Source: GCA-2730975 sp937893275
GTDB lineage: Bacteria; Verrucomicrobiota; Verrucomicrobiia; Opitutales; Seribacteraceae
Direction: 5' to 3'
DNA length: 64,000 bases
Assembly: GCA_963968595.1 (NCBI GenBank)
Contig: CAXAHJ010000001.1
Location: forward strand, 1 to 64,000
The position numbers and the translations under genes were made by a program. The first letter of the stretch is position 1; the number at the start of each line of letters is the position of its first letter. The notes below the pieces were generated by a model, which saw only the letters and a program-made list of their open reading frames with translations, had not been told where the DNA came from and ran no database searches. This document shows, in pieces, positions 16,126-24,433 of the stretch.

Positions 16126-18414
16126 TTATTTGGTGGTCATTACCCAAACGCCGTCCCAATCGCCTTTTGGCGGGTTCTTCTTCATATGGACGCAACGATC
16201 GATATAGAGCTGGGCAGCCTTGTCGTCGGGATTGATTTTGAGCACATCCTTGAAGAGCTTCGTGCTCTGGTCCCATTTGCCTTCGTTCCAGCAGCGATGA
16301 CCATCGTTAAAGGTGCCGAGAGCATCAACTAAATTTGGATAGGACTCGTCATCGTGGTAGTCGAGCACTTCGTATACTCCAACCGGTTCGGTCTTGCCCT
16401 TGACTATTACGTAGTCAACCTGCCGAGTCCTGTAAGTGGCCTTGACCGCCCTGAGAGTGAATTCACTTATTAGGATATGGGCACCGTACTGTTTGCAGGC
16501 ACTTTCGATACGGGCCGCCAAGTTCACTCCATCGCCAATCACTGTGTAGTCCATGCGCTTGGGCGAACCTATGTTGCCGGAAACGATAGAGTCGGTGTTG
16601 ATGCCCATCCCGTGATCAATGGGTAACTTGCCTTCGGCGGCTCGCTGGTCGTTGTAGACCTTCAAGTCAGTCATCATCCGAATGGCTGCACGTACAGCCC
16701 GATCGGGGTCGTCGTCGTGAGGAACAGGAGTGCCGAAGATGCACATCATGGCATCGCCGATGAACTTGTCGAGCATACCGCCTTCATCGGTGATACAGTC
16801 GACCATGATGGTAAAGTACTCGTTGAGGAGTTTCACCGTGCCTTGAGCCCCAAGCTCTTCGGTGATGGTAGTGAAGCTGCGCACATCGGAGAAAAGGACC
16901 GATCCCACGCTCTGCTTGCCCCCGAGGAAGTCATCGCTATCCCCCGCCTCCATGAGCTGGTCGGCCAATTCGGGATCCATATAGCGGGACATGGTTGACT
17001 TCATCCGTTTCTCCGAGCTGATGTCTTCGATCATGACCATCGCCCCGAGCACTTCCTTCTTCTCCCCGAGTAGTGGCATTATGGAGACATTGACAGACAA
17101 CGTCTCGCCATCCACTTGCAATTCAGCATCGAGGTATTCGTCCTTTTCGGTAACGCCCTTGAGCTTTTCAGCCATCCAATCGTTAGACCCGGTGAAGAAA
17201 TCGTCGGCCGTCTTGCCTATTACGTCAGCGAGAATGGGAACCTTGAAAATTCGCATCCCCGACAGGTTGCAAGTTTTGATAATGCCCTCGTCGTCGAGGG
17301 TTATAACGGCGTCGTGCATGCTTGAGAGGATGCTCTCTGAATAATTTTGCTGGGTCTGCACATCGGCGAAGAGTTTCGCGTTCTCTATCCCCATCGAAAT
17401 TTGCGAGGTGAAGGCAGCTAACCGTTTTTCGTCTTCGGAATTGAAGGAACCCCCGCGCTTGTTCAGCACTTGGCTGACGCCTATGGTTTTACCTTCTTTA
17501 TTGAGAACCGGCATACATAGCATGGAGCGAGTAAAGAAGCCCGTCTGCTTATCGAAACCGGGATTGAAACGCAGGTCTGCGTAAGCGTGGGGAATGTTTA
17601 CGGGTTTTGCCGAACTGAACACGGTTCCGGCGATTCCCATGTGATTCGGGAAGCGGATCACTGATTTTTCATCCAGTCCTTCACCAACTTCGGTATAGAG
17701 CTCGTTTGTTTTTTCATCATTGATGAAAAGTGTAGCCCTTTCACAATCAAGCATCTTTGAAATGGTACTGATTATCTTTTGCAAAAGGGGAGTGAGTTCC
17801 AACTCCGAAGACACTTGTGAGACAACGTCGAGAAATTCCAACTCTTGCTTCCGAGCTGCTTCAATTTGCTCGACGATAATGTTTCCCTGAATTGCTATGG
17901 CAGCTTGTTCCGTCATAGCCTCGAGAAGATCGAGGTCATCCTGAGAGAATTGACTGTCAATTTTGTTTAGAATTTGCGACACGCCAATTTTATCACCACG
18001 GACAGTTCGAAGCGGAGCGCAAAGAATACTTTTCGTTCTAAATCCCGTCCTGACATCGACTGCCTTGTTGAACCGCTCGTCCTTGTATGCATCGTGGATG
18101 ATCACGCCTTGATCATGCGAGAAGGCCCAACCGGCCACTCCCTTTGTATTAAGGATTCGGATTTCTCGCCGGAAGTTCCCTTGAGCCACCCTAGAATATA
18201 GTTCGCCCGTGGCCTCATCATTAAGGAAAATGGTACCTCTCTCGGCTCCAATGGAAGAGGTCGTAATGTTGACCAGAGTCTCAAGCGCTTCGTCCAACGA
18301 ATTTGTTTGAGCAAGATCATTGGTAACTTGGAGCAGCATTTTTGCAAAGCGCTCCGTTCGTTTAACGCGTGCCGCGCGATCTGAGTCTTTCTCGGCTTTA
18401 CTTTTAGTTTCCAT
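16126..18414 (-). CDS. GAF-GAF-PAS class III adenylate cyclase
   Basis: A 762-residue soluble signalling enzyme. The two GAF domains (about 40-185 and 205-360) are similar to each other; both have NDE.T.ELY and the ending IGVSQ(I/V)LNK. A PAS domain (about 368-480) and a class III cyclase homology domain (about 500-695) follow. Metal aspartates are in VLFSDVRSFT (near 507) and KFIGDAMM (near 553). DYTVIGDGVNLAARIES carries the transition-state Asn/Arg, and the Lys of DKFIGD plus the Asp of MDYTVIGD are the ATP-specifying pair, so the product is expected to be cAMP. A short TPR-like tail (about 710-745) ends the protein. It overlaps the upstream coiled-coil gene by 11 bp. Confidence 0.88.
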   Translation of the reverse strand: METKSKAEKDSDRAARVKRTERFAKMLLQVTNDLAQTNSLDEALETLVNITTSSIGAERGTIFLNDEATGELYSRVAQGNFRREIRILNTKGVAGWAFSHDQGVIIHDAYKDERFNKAVDVRTGFRTKSILCAPLRTVRGDKIGVSQILNKIDSQFSQDDLDLLEAMTEQAAIAIQGNIIVEQIEAARKQELEFLDVVSQVSSELELTPLLQKIISTISKMLDCERATLFINDEKTNELYTEVGEGLDEKSVIRFPNHMGIAGTVFSSAKPVNIPHAYADLRFNPGFDKQTGFFTRSMLCMPVLNKEGKTIGVSQVLNKRGGSFNSEDEKRLAAFTSQISMGIENAKLFADVQTQQNYSESILSSMHDAVITLDDEGIIKTCNLSGMRIFKVPILADVIGKTADDFFTGSNDWMAEKLKGVTEKDEYLDAELQVDGETLSVNVSIMPLLGEKKEVLGAMVMIEDISSEKRMKSTMSRYMDPELADQLMEAGDSDDFLGGKQSVGSVLFSDVRSFTTITEELGAQGTVKLLNEYFTIMVDCITDEGGMLDKFIGDAMMCIFGTPVPHDDDPDRAVRAAIRMMTDLKVYNDQRAAEGKLPIDHGMGINTDSIVSGNIGSPKRMDYTVIGDGVNLAARIESACKQYGAHILISEFTLRAVKATYRTRQVDYVIVKGKTEPVGVYEVLDYHDDESYPNLVDALGTFNDGHRCWNEGKWDQSTKLFKDVLKINPDDKAAQLYIDRCVHMKKNPPKGDWDGVWVMTTK

Positions 18415-20563
18415 GGCTCTTTTCTAGTTCATCTCTTAGCTCGACAATGGTTTCCTGCAGTTGCTTAAATTCCATTGTCTTTAGTTGATTTTCCTTCTGA
18501 ATTTTTTCATCGTGTAAATTACCTTTGAGTTCAAGCTCATCTCGTAATGCATTAACGATGCGTTTAAAGTGAGTAACCTCTCCGTGTTGTGAGGCAACAG
18601 CTTTTTGTACCGCCTCCGCCTGAATAACTTCTGCACGTTCAAGTTCATGCCGCAGAGACGCTACGTTCTCGCGAAGGCTTCTCAACTCCGTGGAAGTCTC
18701 CGCGATAGCCCTCTGAACAGCTTCTTCGCGCCCTGATTGCATGCGGTCAATTTGATCCCGCAAGGCTGTGGCGGTGTTCTTAAGTTGCGTTAGCTCTTTG
18801 CCCGCCGATGCAGAAGCCTTCTGTACGGTATCTTCACGCTCAATGTCTTTACGCTCCAATTCTTCGCGCAATTGAGCTATGCTCACTTTGAGAACACGAG
18901 TTTCATTTTCCCCCTGTACGTGGGCTTGCTGAACGGCTGAATCTTTCTCTTGTCCCGCCCGCTCCAACCGGTCTCGCGTAATGGCAAGACTATCCCGCAA
19001 TTGGCGAATTTCAGTAACTGCCGCAGCTTCGACTTGCTGAACGCGAGCGGCTTCACGTACACTTGCACCATCAAGCTCCTCCCTTAGAGAGGTGGCGGTA
19101 TCTCTCAACGACCTGATCTCTCTTTCCGATGTAGCAACTGCAGATTGTACTCGTTCCTCCTGCCTCGCCTGTGCCTTTTCCAGCTGATCCCTAATCGCCT
19201 GAAGTGAATTTTTTAAATGTTGAACTTCTCCGTGGGCAGTGGCCATCGCTTTTTGGACACTATCCATTTCGTGAGCCTGAGCATTGTCGAGTTCTTCTCG
19301 CAAAGCGGTACAAGTGGATTTGAGGGAGCGTATCTCGTTTTCCGCAACGACCACCGCTTTCTGGACTCGACCTTCTTCATTTGCTTTTGATTTCTCCAAT
19401 TGGTCTCGCAATGCAGAGAGAGAGGCTTTGAGTTGGCGCATCTCGTTATTGTGAGAGGATACTGCCCGCTGAACGGTCTGTGCCTCATTGATGGCGGATT
19501 GCTCGAGTTCGACTCGAAGGCTGGTCGCCGTTTCTCTTAACGAACGTATTTCGGCCTCGGCGGTGGCAACCGCTCTTTGTATTTTCTCACCCTCTCTCGC
19601 TTTAGCTCGTTCTAGATGTTCGCGAGCAATCAATAAAGCACTCTTTAATTGTCGAATCTCGTCCCCCGAAGCAGAGATGGCTTTTTGAATACTGTCCGCC
19701 TCCCTTGACGCCGCATGGTCAAGTTCCTGTCTCAAGTTAGTGGCGGTTTCCTTTAATGAACTGATTTCTGTGTTCGCGGTCGCCACTGCCCGCTGAATCC
19801 GGTCATCACCATCCGCCTTAGAGCGTTCGAGCCTATCTCTAACCACGACAAGGGCACTTTTCAGTTGTCTAATTTCTCCCTCTGCCACGGAAGAAGCTTT
19901 ACGAGCAGCCTCATCTTCTCGAACACGCGATTGCTCAAGTTCCTCTCGCAAAGAGATGAGACTTTCCTTCAGCGAGCGGATTTCGGTACCAGCTGTCGCC
20001 TTCGCTTTTTGGACTCTTTCATCTTGCTCTATTTTGGCACGCCCCAATTGCTCTCGCAAGGCTTGGGATGTCTCTCGAAGTTGCCGAATTTCATTTTGCG
20101 AAGATGATGCGACTCTTTGCAAGGCTTCATCCTTGTCTACACTCGCCTTATCTAACTCTTCCCGAAGTTTTTGCAGGTTGACCTTTAATTGGCGATTTTC
20201 GCCCGCCGACGAAGCCATCGCCTTTTGAATATTTTCTTGTTCTTTGGATTTTGTCCGTTCGAGCTGCTCACGCAATGTGTTAACCGTCTCACGGAGTTGG
20301 CGACTTTCTTCACGATCAGTTGCCGCAATGCTCTGTCGTTCTTCGTCAAACTCTATACGACTGTGCTCCAATTGATCTCGCAATTCAAGAGCAGTGACCT
20401 TGAGTTGGTCGATTTCACGCCGAGAATCCATATTTGCTTGCTGCAAACATTCTTCACGAAAAGCCTCGGCCTTTTCCAATTCATCTCGAAAAGCCAGAAT
20501 CGTTTGCTTGAGAAAACGATTCTCCTTTGCCGATAGGTCTTCGGTAGATTCAATCTCCGACAT
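18404..20563 (-). CDS. Long coiled-coil protein built of perfect 36-residue repeats
   Basis: A 719-residue protein (729 if GTG 20593 is used), almost entirely alpha-helical. After a short leader it consists of nineteen consecutive units of exactly 36 residues with no insertions or deletions, plus a 24-residue partial unit. Each unit has the form 'EIR(S/Q)L(K/R)....LREELE....', followed by a variable acidic-basic stretch and 'VQKAVA.A'. From about the fourth to the thirteenth unit, 'IRSL/REEL' and 'IRQL/RDQL' forms alternate, giving a 72-residue super-repeat. There is no signal peptide or membrane anchor. No family is recognised; cytoskeletal or scaffold function is likely. It is the first gene of the operon with the adenylate cyclase. 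Confidence 0.8.
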   Translation of the reverse strand: MSEIESTEDLSAKENRFLKQTILAFRDELEKAEAFREECLQQANMDSRREIDQLKVTALELRDQLEHSRIEFDEERQSIAATDREESRQLRETVNTLREQLERTKSKEQENIQKAMASSAGENRQLKVNLQKLREELDKASVDKDEALQRVASSSQNEIRQLRETSQALREQLGRAKIEQDERVQKAKATAGTEIRSLKESLISLREELEQSRVREDEAARKASSVAEGEIRQLKSALVVVRDRLERSKADGDDRIQRAVATANTEISSLKETATNLRQELDHAASREADSIQKAISASGDEIRQLKSALLIAREHLERAKAREGEKIQRAVATAEAEIRSLRETATSLRVELEQSAINEAQTVQRAVSSHNNEMRQLKASLSALRDQLEKSKANEEGRVQKAVVVAENEIRSLKSTCTALREELDNAQAHEMDSVQKAMATAHGEVQHLKNSLQAIRDQLEKAQARQEERVQSAVATSEREIRSLRDTATSLREELDGASVREAARVQQVEAAAVTEIRQLRDSLAITRDRLERAGQEKDSAVQQAHVQGENETRVLKVSIAQLREELERKDIEREDTVQKASASAGKELTQLKNTATALRDQIDRMQSGREEAVQRAIAETSTELRSLRENVASLRHELERAEVIQAEAVQKAVASQHGEVTHFKRIVNALRDELELKGNLHDEKIQKENQLKTMEFKQLQETIVELRDELEKSHGN
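18479..20530 (-). repeat. 19 x 108-bp in-frame tandem repeat
   Basis: The coding region comprises nineteen 108-bp units that keep exact register over 2052 bp. The DNA units have diverged (they are similar in protein, less so in bases), so this is an old array kept by selection on the 36-residue period rather than a recent expansion. Confidence 0.85.
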
Positions 20564-20730
20564 CAGCAATTGGGTTTGCCTTGGTTTGAGCACATGGGGA
20601 AAGAAAGAAATTACTAGAACTTTCCGTCAAGCTTGTAAACATTAACGTTGGCTCATGAATTTAGGGTTGCCTTCACCTGATTTTTTTTCAGGACTTCCAC
20701 CAAGTGCTTCTTTCCCTAGGTTCACGCCCA

Positions 20731-22089
20731 ATGAAAATTTTCGACAAAACTCCCTTTTCCTGTACTATTTTCTTGCTGATCTTCTTCCTTGCTTCATGTG
20801 GAGATGAGCATGCTAGCGACAATCACTCAGATTCGGGTCACGATAGTGACTCGCATGCACCCAAGTCTCAGGAAAATCTGCTCACAATGCTGGAAGAGAC
20901 CGATTCCCCTCATGGCGAGACAAGTGTCCATGCGCCTATTGCCAACAAGCACGAAACCGCGGAATCTGCAAATCATGGGGTATCGAGTGCTGCAAACGAC
21001 TTGGAAGCCCTCCTAGGCGGCGCCCCTCCAGTGACTGGTGAGCCTGCTCACGGAGCAGAAAGTAGCGATCACGGGCAACATATTGAGCCAAAAACCTCAC
21101 TCGCACTCACACAACCAACGATAGATGTACACCCTTCCCCCGAACAAGATCTTGAAGATTTGCTTTCTAAATTCAACAACAGTAAACTGGACCTTGAGGA
21201 ACAAATTGGGTCCCTCAAAAAGATGGTCGAACAACGGGATGAGACCATCAACAGCTTCAAACTTATTAACCAGCAATTACGCAACGAATTGAACCGTCTT
21301 AGGATAACGAGTCCCGGAGCGTCAGGAAACCTACCCATAAATGGTGAAATGCAAGCCTTGCGCGATGATCTACTCAAATTGAAAAACACCTTTACACTTA
21401 AAGTAAAAGAACTTGATGAACTTCGTGAATATAACAAAGAACTACTCAACCGGCTCGACAATTTAGGATCCCCGACACAAAGAAATTGGGTTAACCCTCC
21501 GCCTGCCAATATCAACCCTGCCAGAGAGTCTACAAATATTGTAGCTCCTGACGATAGCCTTGACAAATTGCTGCCCGACCTGCCCGTAGTTGCTCCCCTC
21601 CATGGCTTAGGGAAGGTGTTGACCGTGTCACCACCAGCAGGATCTCTCGACTTCGATGCCGTAGTTACCGCTGCTAACGGCAAGATCAAAGAAGCCTTTT
21701 ATACTGAGTTTTTTATAGCGAAATCCGATTTACGCGAAATTCTTGAGAACGCCGGTATCAACCTAGATACCAAATACAAGAATATTTCATCTCATGCAGA
21801 ACTATGGGCTCAAAGTCGAAAATATCCTTTTCGTTACCCTGACCTTCAAAAGGATATACGAAAGGCTCTGCTTGACTCCATTGATGACGAGAAAAATCCT
21901 GGCCGACGAATCCGCACAGACATTGACGGAAATTCGGGCGAAATTCGCAGTCTTGCTGCTGGTAATTATTACATAATAGGCACGGCTTCTCTAGGCCAGG
22001 TGGGAGTGACATGGTCAGTACCCGTCAAGGTGAAATCTGGTCGCAATAAGGTTTCTCTTACCATTGCAAATGCCTCTTGGAGCCTCTGA
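20731..22089 (+). CDS. Putative lipoprotein with His/Asp-rich region and coiled coil
   Basis: A 452-residue lipoprotein. ATG 20731 gives a signal peptide with lipobox FLASC (Cys23); a GTG at 20704 would spoil it. Residues about 25-125 are rich in His, Ser, Asp and Glu (HASDN, SDSGHDSDSH, HGETSVH) and could bind metal ions. A coiled coil follows (about 145-240, with LEEQIGSLKKMVEQRDETIN), then a Pro/Asn-rich linker and a C-terminal domain (about 290-452) of unknown type. It is divergent from the coiled-coil gene and 129 bp before the DUF1538 transporter, so it may be a surface or periplasmic partner of that system. Confidence 0.7.
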   Translation: MKIFDKTPFSCTIFLLIFFLASCGDEHASDNHSDSGHDSDSHAPKSQENLLTMLEETDSPHGETSVHAPIANKHETAESANHGVSSAANDLEALLGGAPPVTGEPAHGAESSDHGQHIEPKTSLALTQPTIDVHPSPEQDLEDLLSKFNNSKLDLEEQIGSLKKMVEQRDETINSFKLINQQLRNELNRLRITSPGASGNLPINGEMQALRDDLLKLKNTFTLKVKELDELREYNKELLNRLDNLGSPTQRNWVNPPPANINPARESTNIVAPDDSLDKLLPDLPVVAPLHGLGKVLTVSPPAGSLDFDAVVTAANGKIKEAFYTEFFIAKSDLREILENAGINLDTKYKNISSHAELWAQSRKYPFRYPDLQKDIRKALLDSIDDEKNPGRRIRTDIDGNSGEIRSLAAGNYYIIGTASLGQVGVTWSVPVKVKSGRNKVSLTIANASWSL

Positions 22090-22218
22090 ACTCGTGCATC
22101 TTCTTGCATTCGACCTACCGAAATTAGGTGTTGCAGGCACTTGCGAAACCTTATGTAATCATAAAGTCTATATTAAAAGTCCTTGCCCAGACGCTCAACC
22201 CTACATCGAATAATTGCC

Positions 22219-24432
22219 ATGTCTCCCGAACAATCATCTGATCAAGACAAACTAAGCCTGACAACACAGCAGAAGATTGGCATTCTCTGTTCCTTCGCCA
22301 AGGACAAGGTGGTCGAGCAGATTCAATGCGTCTGGTTCATCATTCTCTATCTGGTCGTCTTTCAGTTGCTGGTGCTCGGTTTGCCCATCGTGTATTCGTT
22401 GATGATAGCGGTTGGCATAGGCATCGTAATCATCGGACTCGCCTTTTTCATGGAAGGACTTCGACTAGGTCTAATGCCACTCGGTGAAACGCTCGGGTCC
22501 ACTCTTCCGCGAAAAAAGATATTTGGCATTCCATGCCTTCCGGCAAGCTTGGCTTTCGGCTTTGTTCTTGGTGCATTTGCGACTTTTGCCGAACCCGCGA
22601 TCGGCGTGCTGAGAGCTGCTGGTGCTGGTGTCGATCCAACCCTTGCCCCTTTGTTATGGACTATTCTCAATACTGGAGCCACCAACCTCGTAAATTCTGT
22701 GGGGGCTGGCGTAGGCATTGCCGTACTACTCGGTGTACTTCGCTTTTATAAAGGCTGGTCTCTCAAACCTTTTATATATGTCGGAGTTATTGTTCTTTCC
22801 TCCTTTACATTGTATTTTCAATTCTCGGATGCACGACTTCAGCATGTCCTCGGGTTAGCCTGGGACTGTGGTGCAGTAACAACCGGACCAGTCACTGTGC
22901 CACTTGTTCTCGCACTTGGCATAGGCGTTTGTCGCATTGTGTCGACAGGCGGGTCCAGCAATACGGGTTTCGGCGTTGTTACTCTTGCATCTCTCTTTCC
23001 TATCTTTGCAGTCCTCTGCTATGCCACCTTCCTATTCGAAACCAAGGATTATTACTTCGCTACTTTTTCAAAAGCAGATTGGCACACGATTGCCATTGAA
23101 AAAGCGAAGCAGGAAGGTGATGAACGATATGGCGTCAAATACGACCCTGACTTACAAAGATTCGGTGACATCGTCGCAAAAAGAAGATTAGATTCGGCAG
23201 GGGGTGCTTCAGAGAGTGACATGGCTAGCTCTCTCTCAAAAGTAGATTTAGCCGAGGTACAGGCGTCATTGGATGATACCGGCAAACTGCCCACGGGATA
23301 CTCACTCCAGACGCAGATTGACGGCAGTTCACTCGCCGCCGCTCCACTTGACAAGGAGGACAATAATTCTCGTTCCATTGTTCAGCCAACCAGCACCAAC
23401 TCCATTATCGTAAGGGACGGCGTATCCACACCCGATGAGGTTTGGGATCCTGGAACGGAAATCATGGCGGCCCTGACCAATAACTTTGATTTCTTTCCAA
23501 ACACATTCAAGCCCGATGAAGACTCAAACGGTAATGGTAAGCTAGATCCAGGGGAAGACATATACAGTTATGCCGACGGCGTGCTTACATATAATAAAGA
23601 AGGTGCACCAGTAAACAAAGATGCCGTTCTCGACGGACCCGATCAGGATCGCGGAGCAATTGAAGGTGCTCTTTGGGCAATTGTCCCACTTTGCTCGATC
23701 TTGTTGCTCGTCCTTGTTGTTGGCCTCAGGCAACCGCCAAAGCACTACGACGAATTATTTATTGGAATCATCTGCGCAGTTATTGGCATGGGCCTCTTTA
23801 ATCTTGGTATAGCACTCGGTTTAACCCCATTGGGAGAACAATTGGGTGGTAACGTCGTATCTAGTTTCGCCGCCATTGAACCTTGGGCTGCGGAAGGCTT
23901 TGTTGATCCGATGTTTGCCTCTTCCAACTTGGGTAAGGCTTTGGCGATACTCTTTGGATTTATTCTTGGCTACGGGGCAACTTTGGCGGAACCGGCACTC
24001 AACGCGCTTGGCTCCACGGTAGAAAAAATCACAGTCGGTGCTTTTAAGAAAAGCCTCCTCATGCAAACCGTCGCAACTGGAGTGGCTATCGGCATCTCCA
24101 CAGGTGTAGCTAAGATCGCCTTTAATCTCGATCTCTGGTACTTGCTTATTCCTCCTTATACCATATTGATGTTCATCACATACCTTTCGAGCGAGGATTT
24201 CGTTAACTTCGGTTGGGACAGTGCAGGGGTCACCACCGGCCCCATCACCGTACCACTTGTTCTCGCCATGGGCTTGGGCATCGGTTCCAAGACTGGAGCC
24301 ATAGATGGCTTCGGGGTGCTTGCTCTCGCCTCCATTGGGCCCATCATCACTGTTCTCACCGTAGGTCTTATTGTTCGAAAGAAACCGAAGACGGATGAAG
24401 ATGAAATCATAACCGCAACGGAGGCTGCTTAA
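22219..24432 (+). CDS. Double-domain DUF1538 membrane transporter
   Basis: A 737-residue polytopic protein with two DUF1538 domains in tandem, about residues 35-285 and 490-730. Each ends with the same signature: CGAVTTGPVTVPLVLALGIG (about 218-237) and SAGVTTGPITVPLVLAMGLG (about 668-687). DUF1538 proteins are membrane transporters; as I recall, the pair UmpA/UmpB was reported to act together as a cation/proton antiporter, and here the two halves are fused. The linker (about 285-475) is hydrophilic and contains an EF-hand-like loop DSNGNGKLDPGE (about 435-446). The start is ATG 22219, not the upstream TTG 22183. A PII-like gene follows 1 bp after its stop. Confidence 0.85.
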   Translation: MSPEQSSDQDKLSLTTQQKIGILCSFAKDKVVEQIQCVWFIILYLVVFQLLVLGLPIVYSLMIAVGIGIVIIGLAFFMEGLRLGLMPLGETLGSTLPRKKIFGIPCLPASLAFGFVLGAFATFAEPAIGVLRAAGAGVDPTLAPLLWTILNTGATNLVNSVGAGVGIAVLLGVLRFYKGWSLKPFIYVGVIVLSSFTLYFQFSDARLQHVLGLAWDCGAVTTGPVTVPLVLALGIGVCRIVSTGGSSNTGFGVVTLASLFPIFAVLCYATFLFETKDYYFATFSKADWHTIAIEKAKQEGDERYGVKYDPDLQRFGDIVAKRRLDSAGGASESDMASSLSKVDLAEVQASLDDTGKLPTGYSLQTQIDGSSLAAAPLDKEDNNSRSIVQPTSTNSIIVRDGVSTPDEVWDPGTEIMAALTNNFDFFPNTFKPDEDSNGNGKLDPGEDIYSYADGVLTYNKEGAPVNKDAVLDGPDQDRGAIEGALWAIVPLCSILLLVLVVGLRQPPKHYDELFIGIICAVIGMGLFNLGIALGLTPLGEQLGGNVVSSFAAIEPWAAEGFVDPMFASSNLGKALAILFGFILGYGATLAEPALNALGSTVEKITVGAFKKSLLMQTVATGVAIGISTGVAKIAFNLDLWYLLIPPYTILMFITYLSSEDFVNFGWDSAGVTTGPITVPLVLAMGLGIGSKTGAIDGFGVLALASIGPIITVLTVGLIVRKKPKTDEDEIITATEAA

Positions 24433-24433
24433 G

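Noticed and set aside
20676..20692. CCTGA-T7-TCAGG hairpin in the divergent region
   Set aside because: The T run is in the loop, not after the stem, so it is not a rho-independent terminator. No regulator site could be named.
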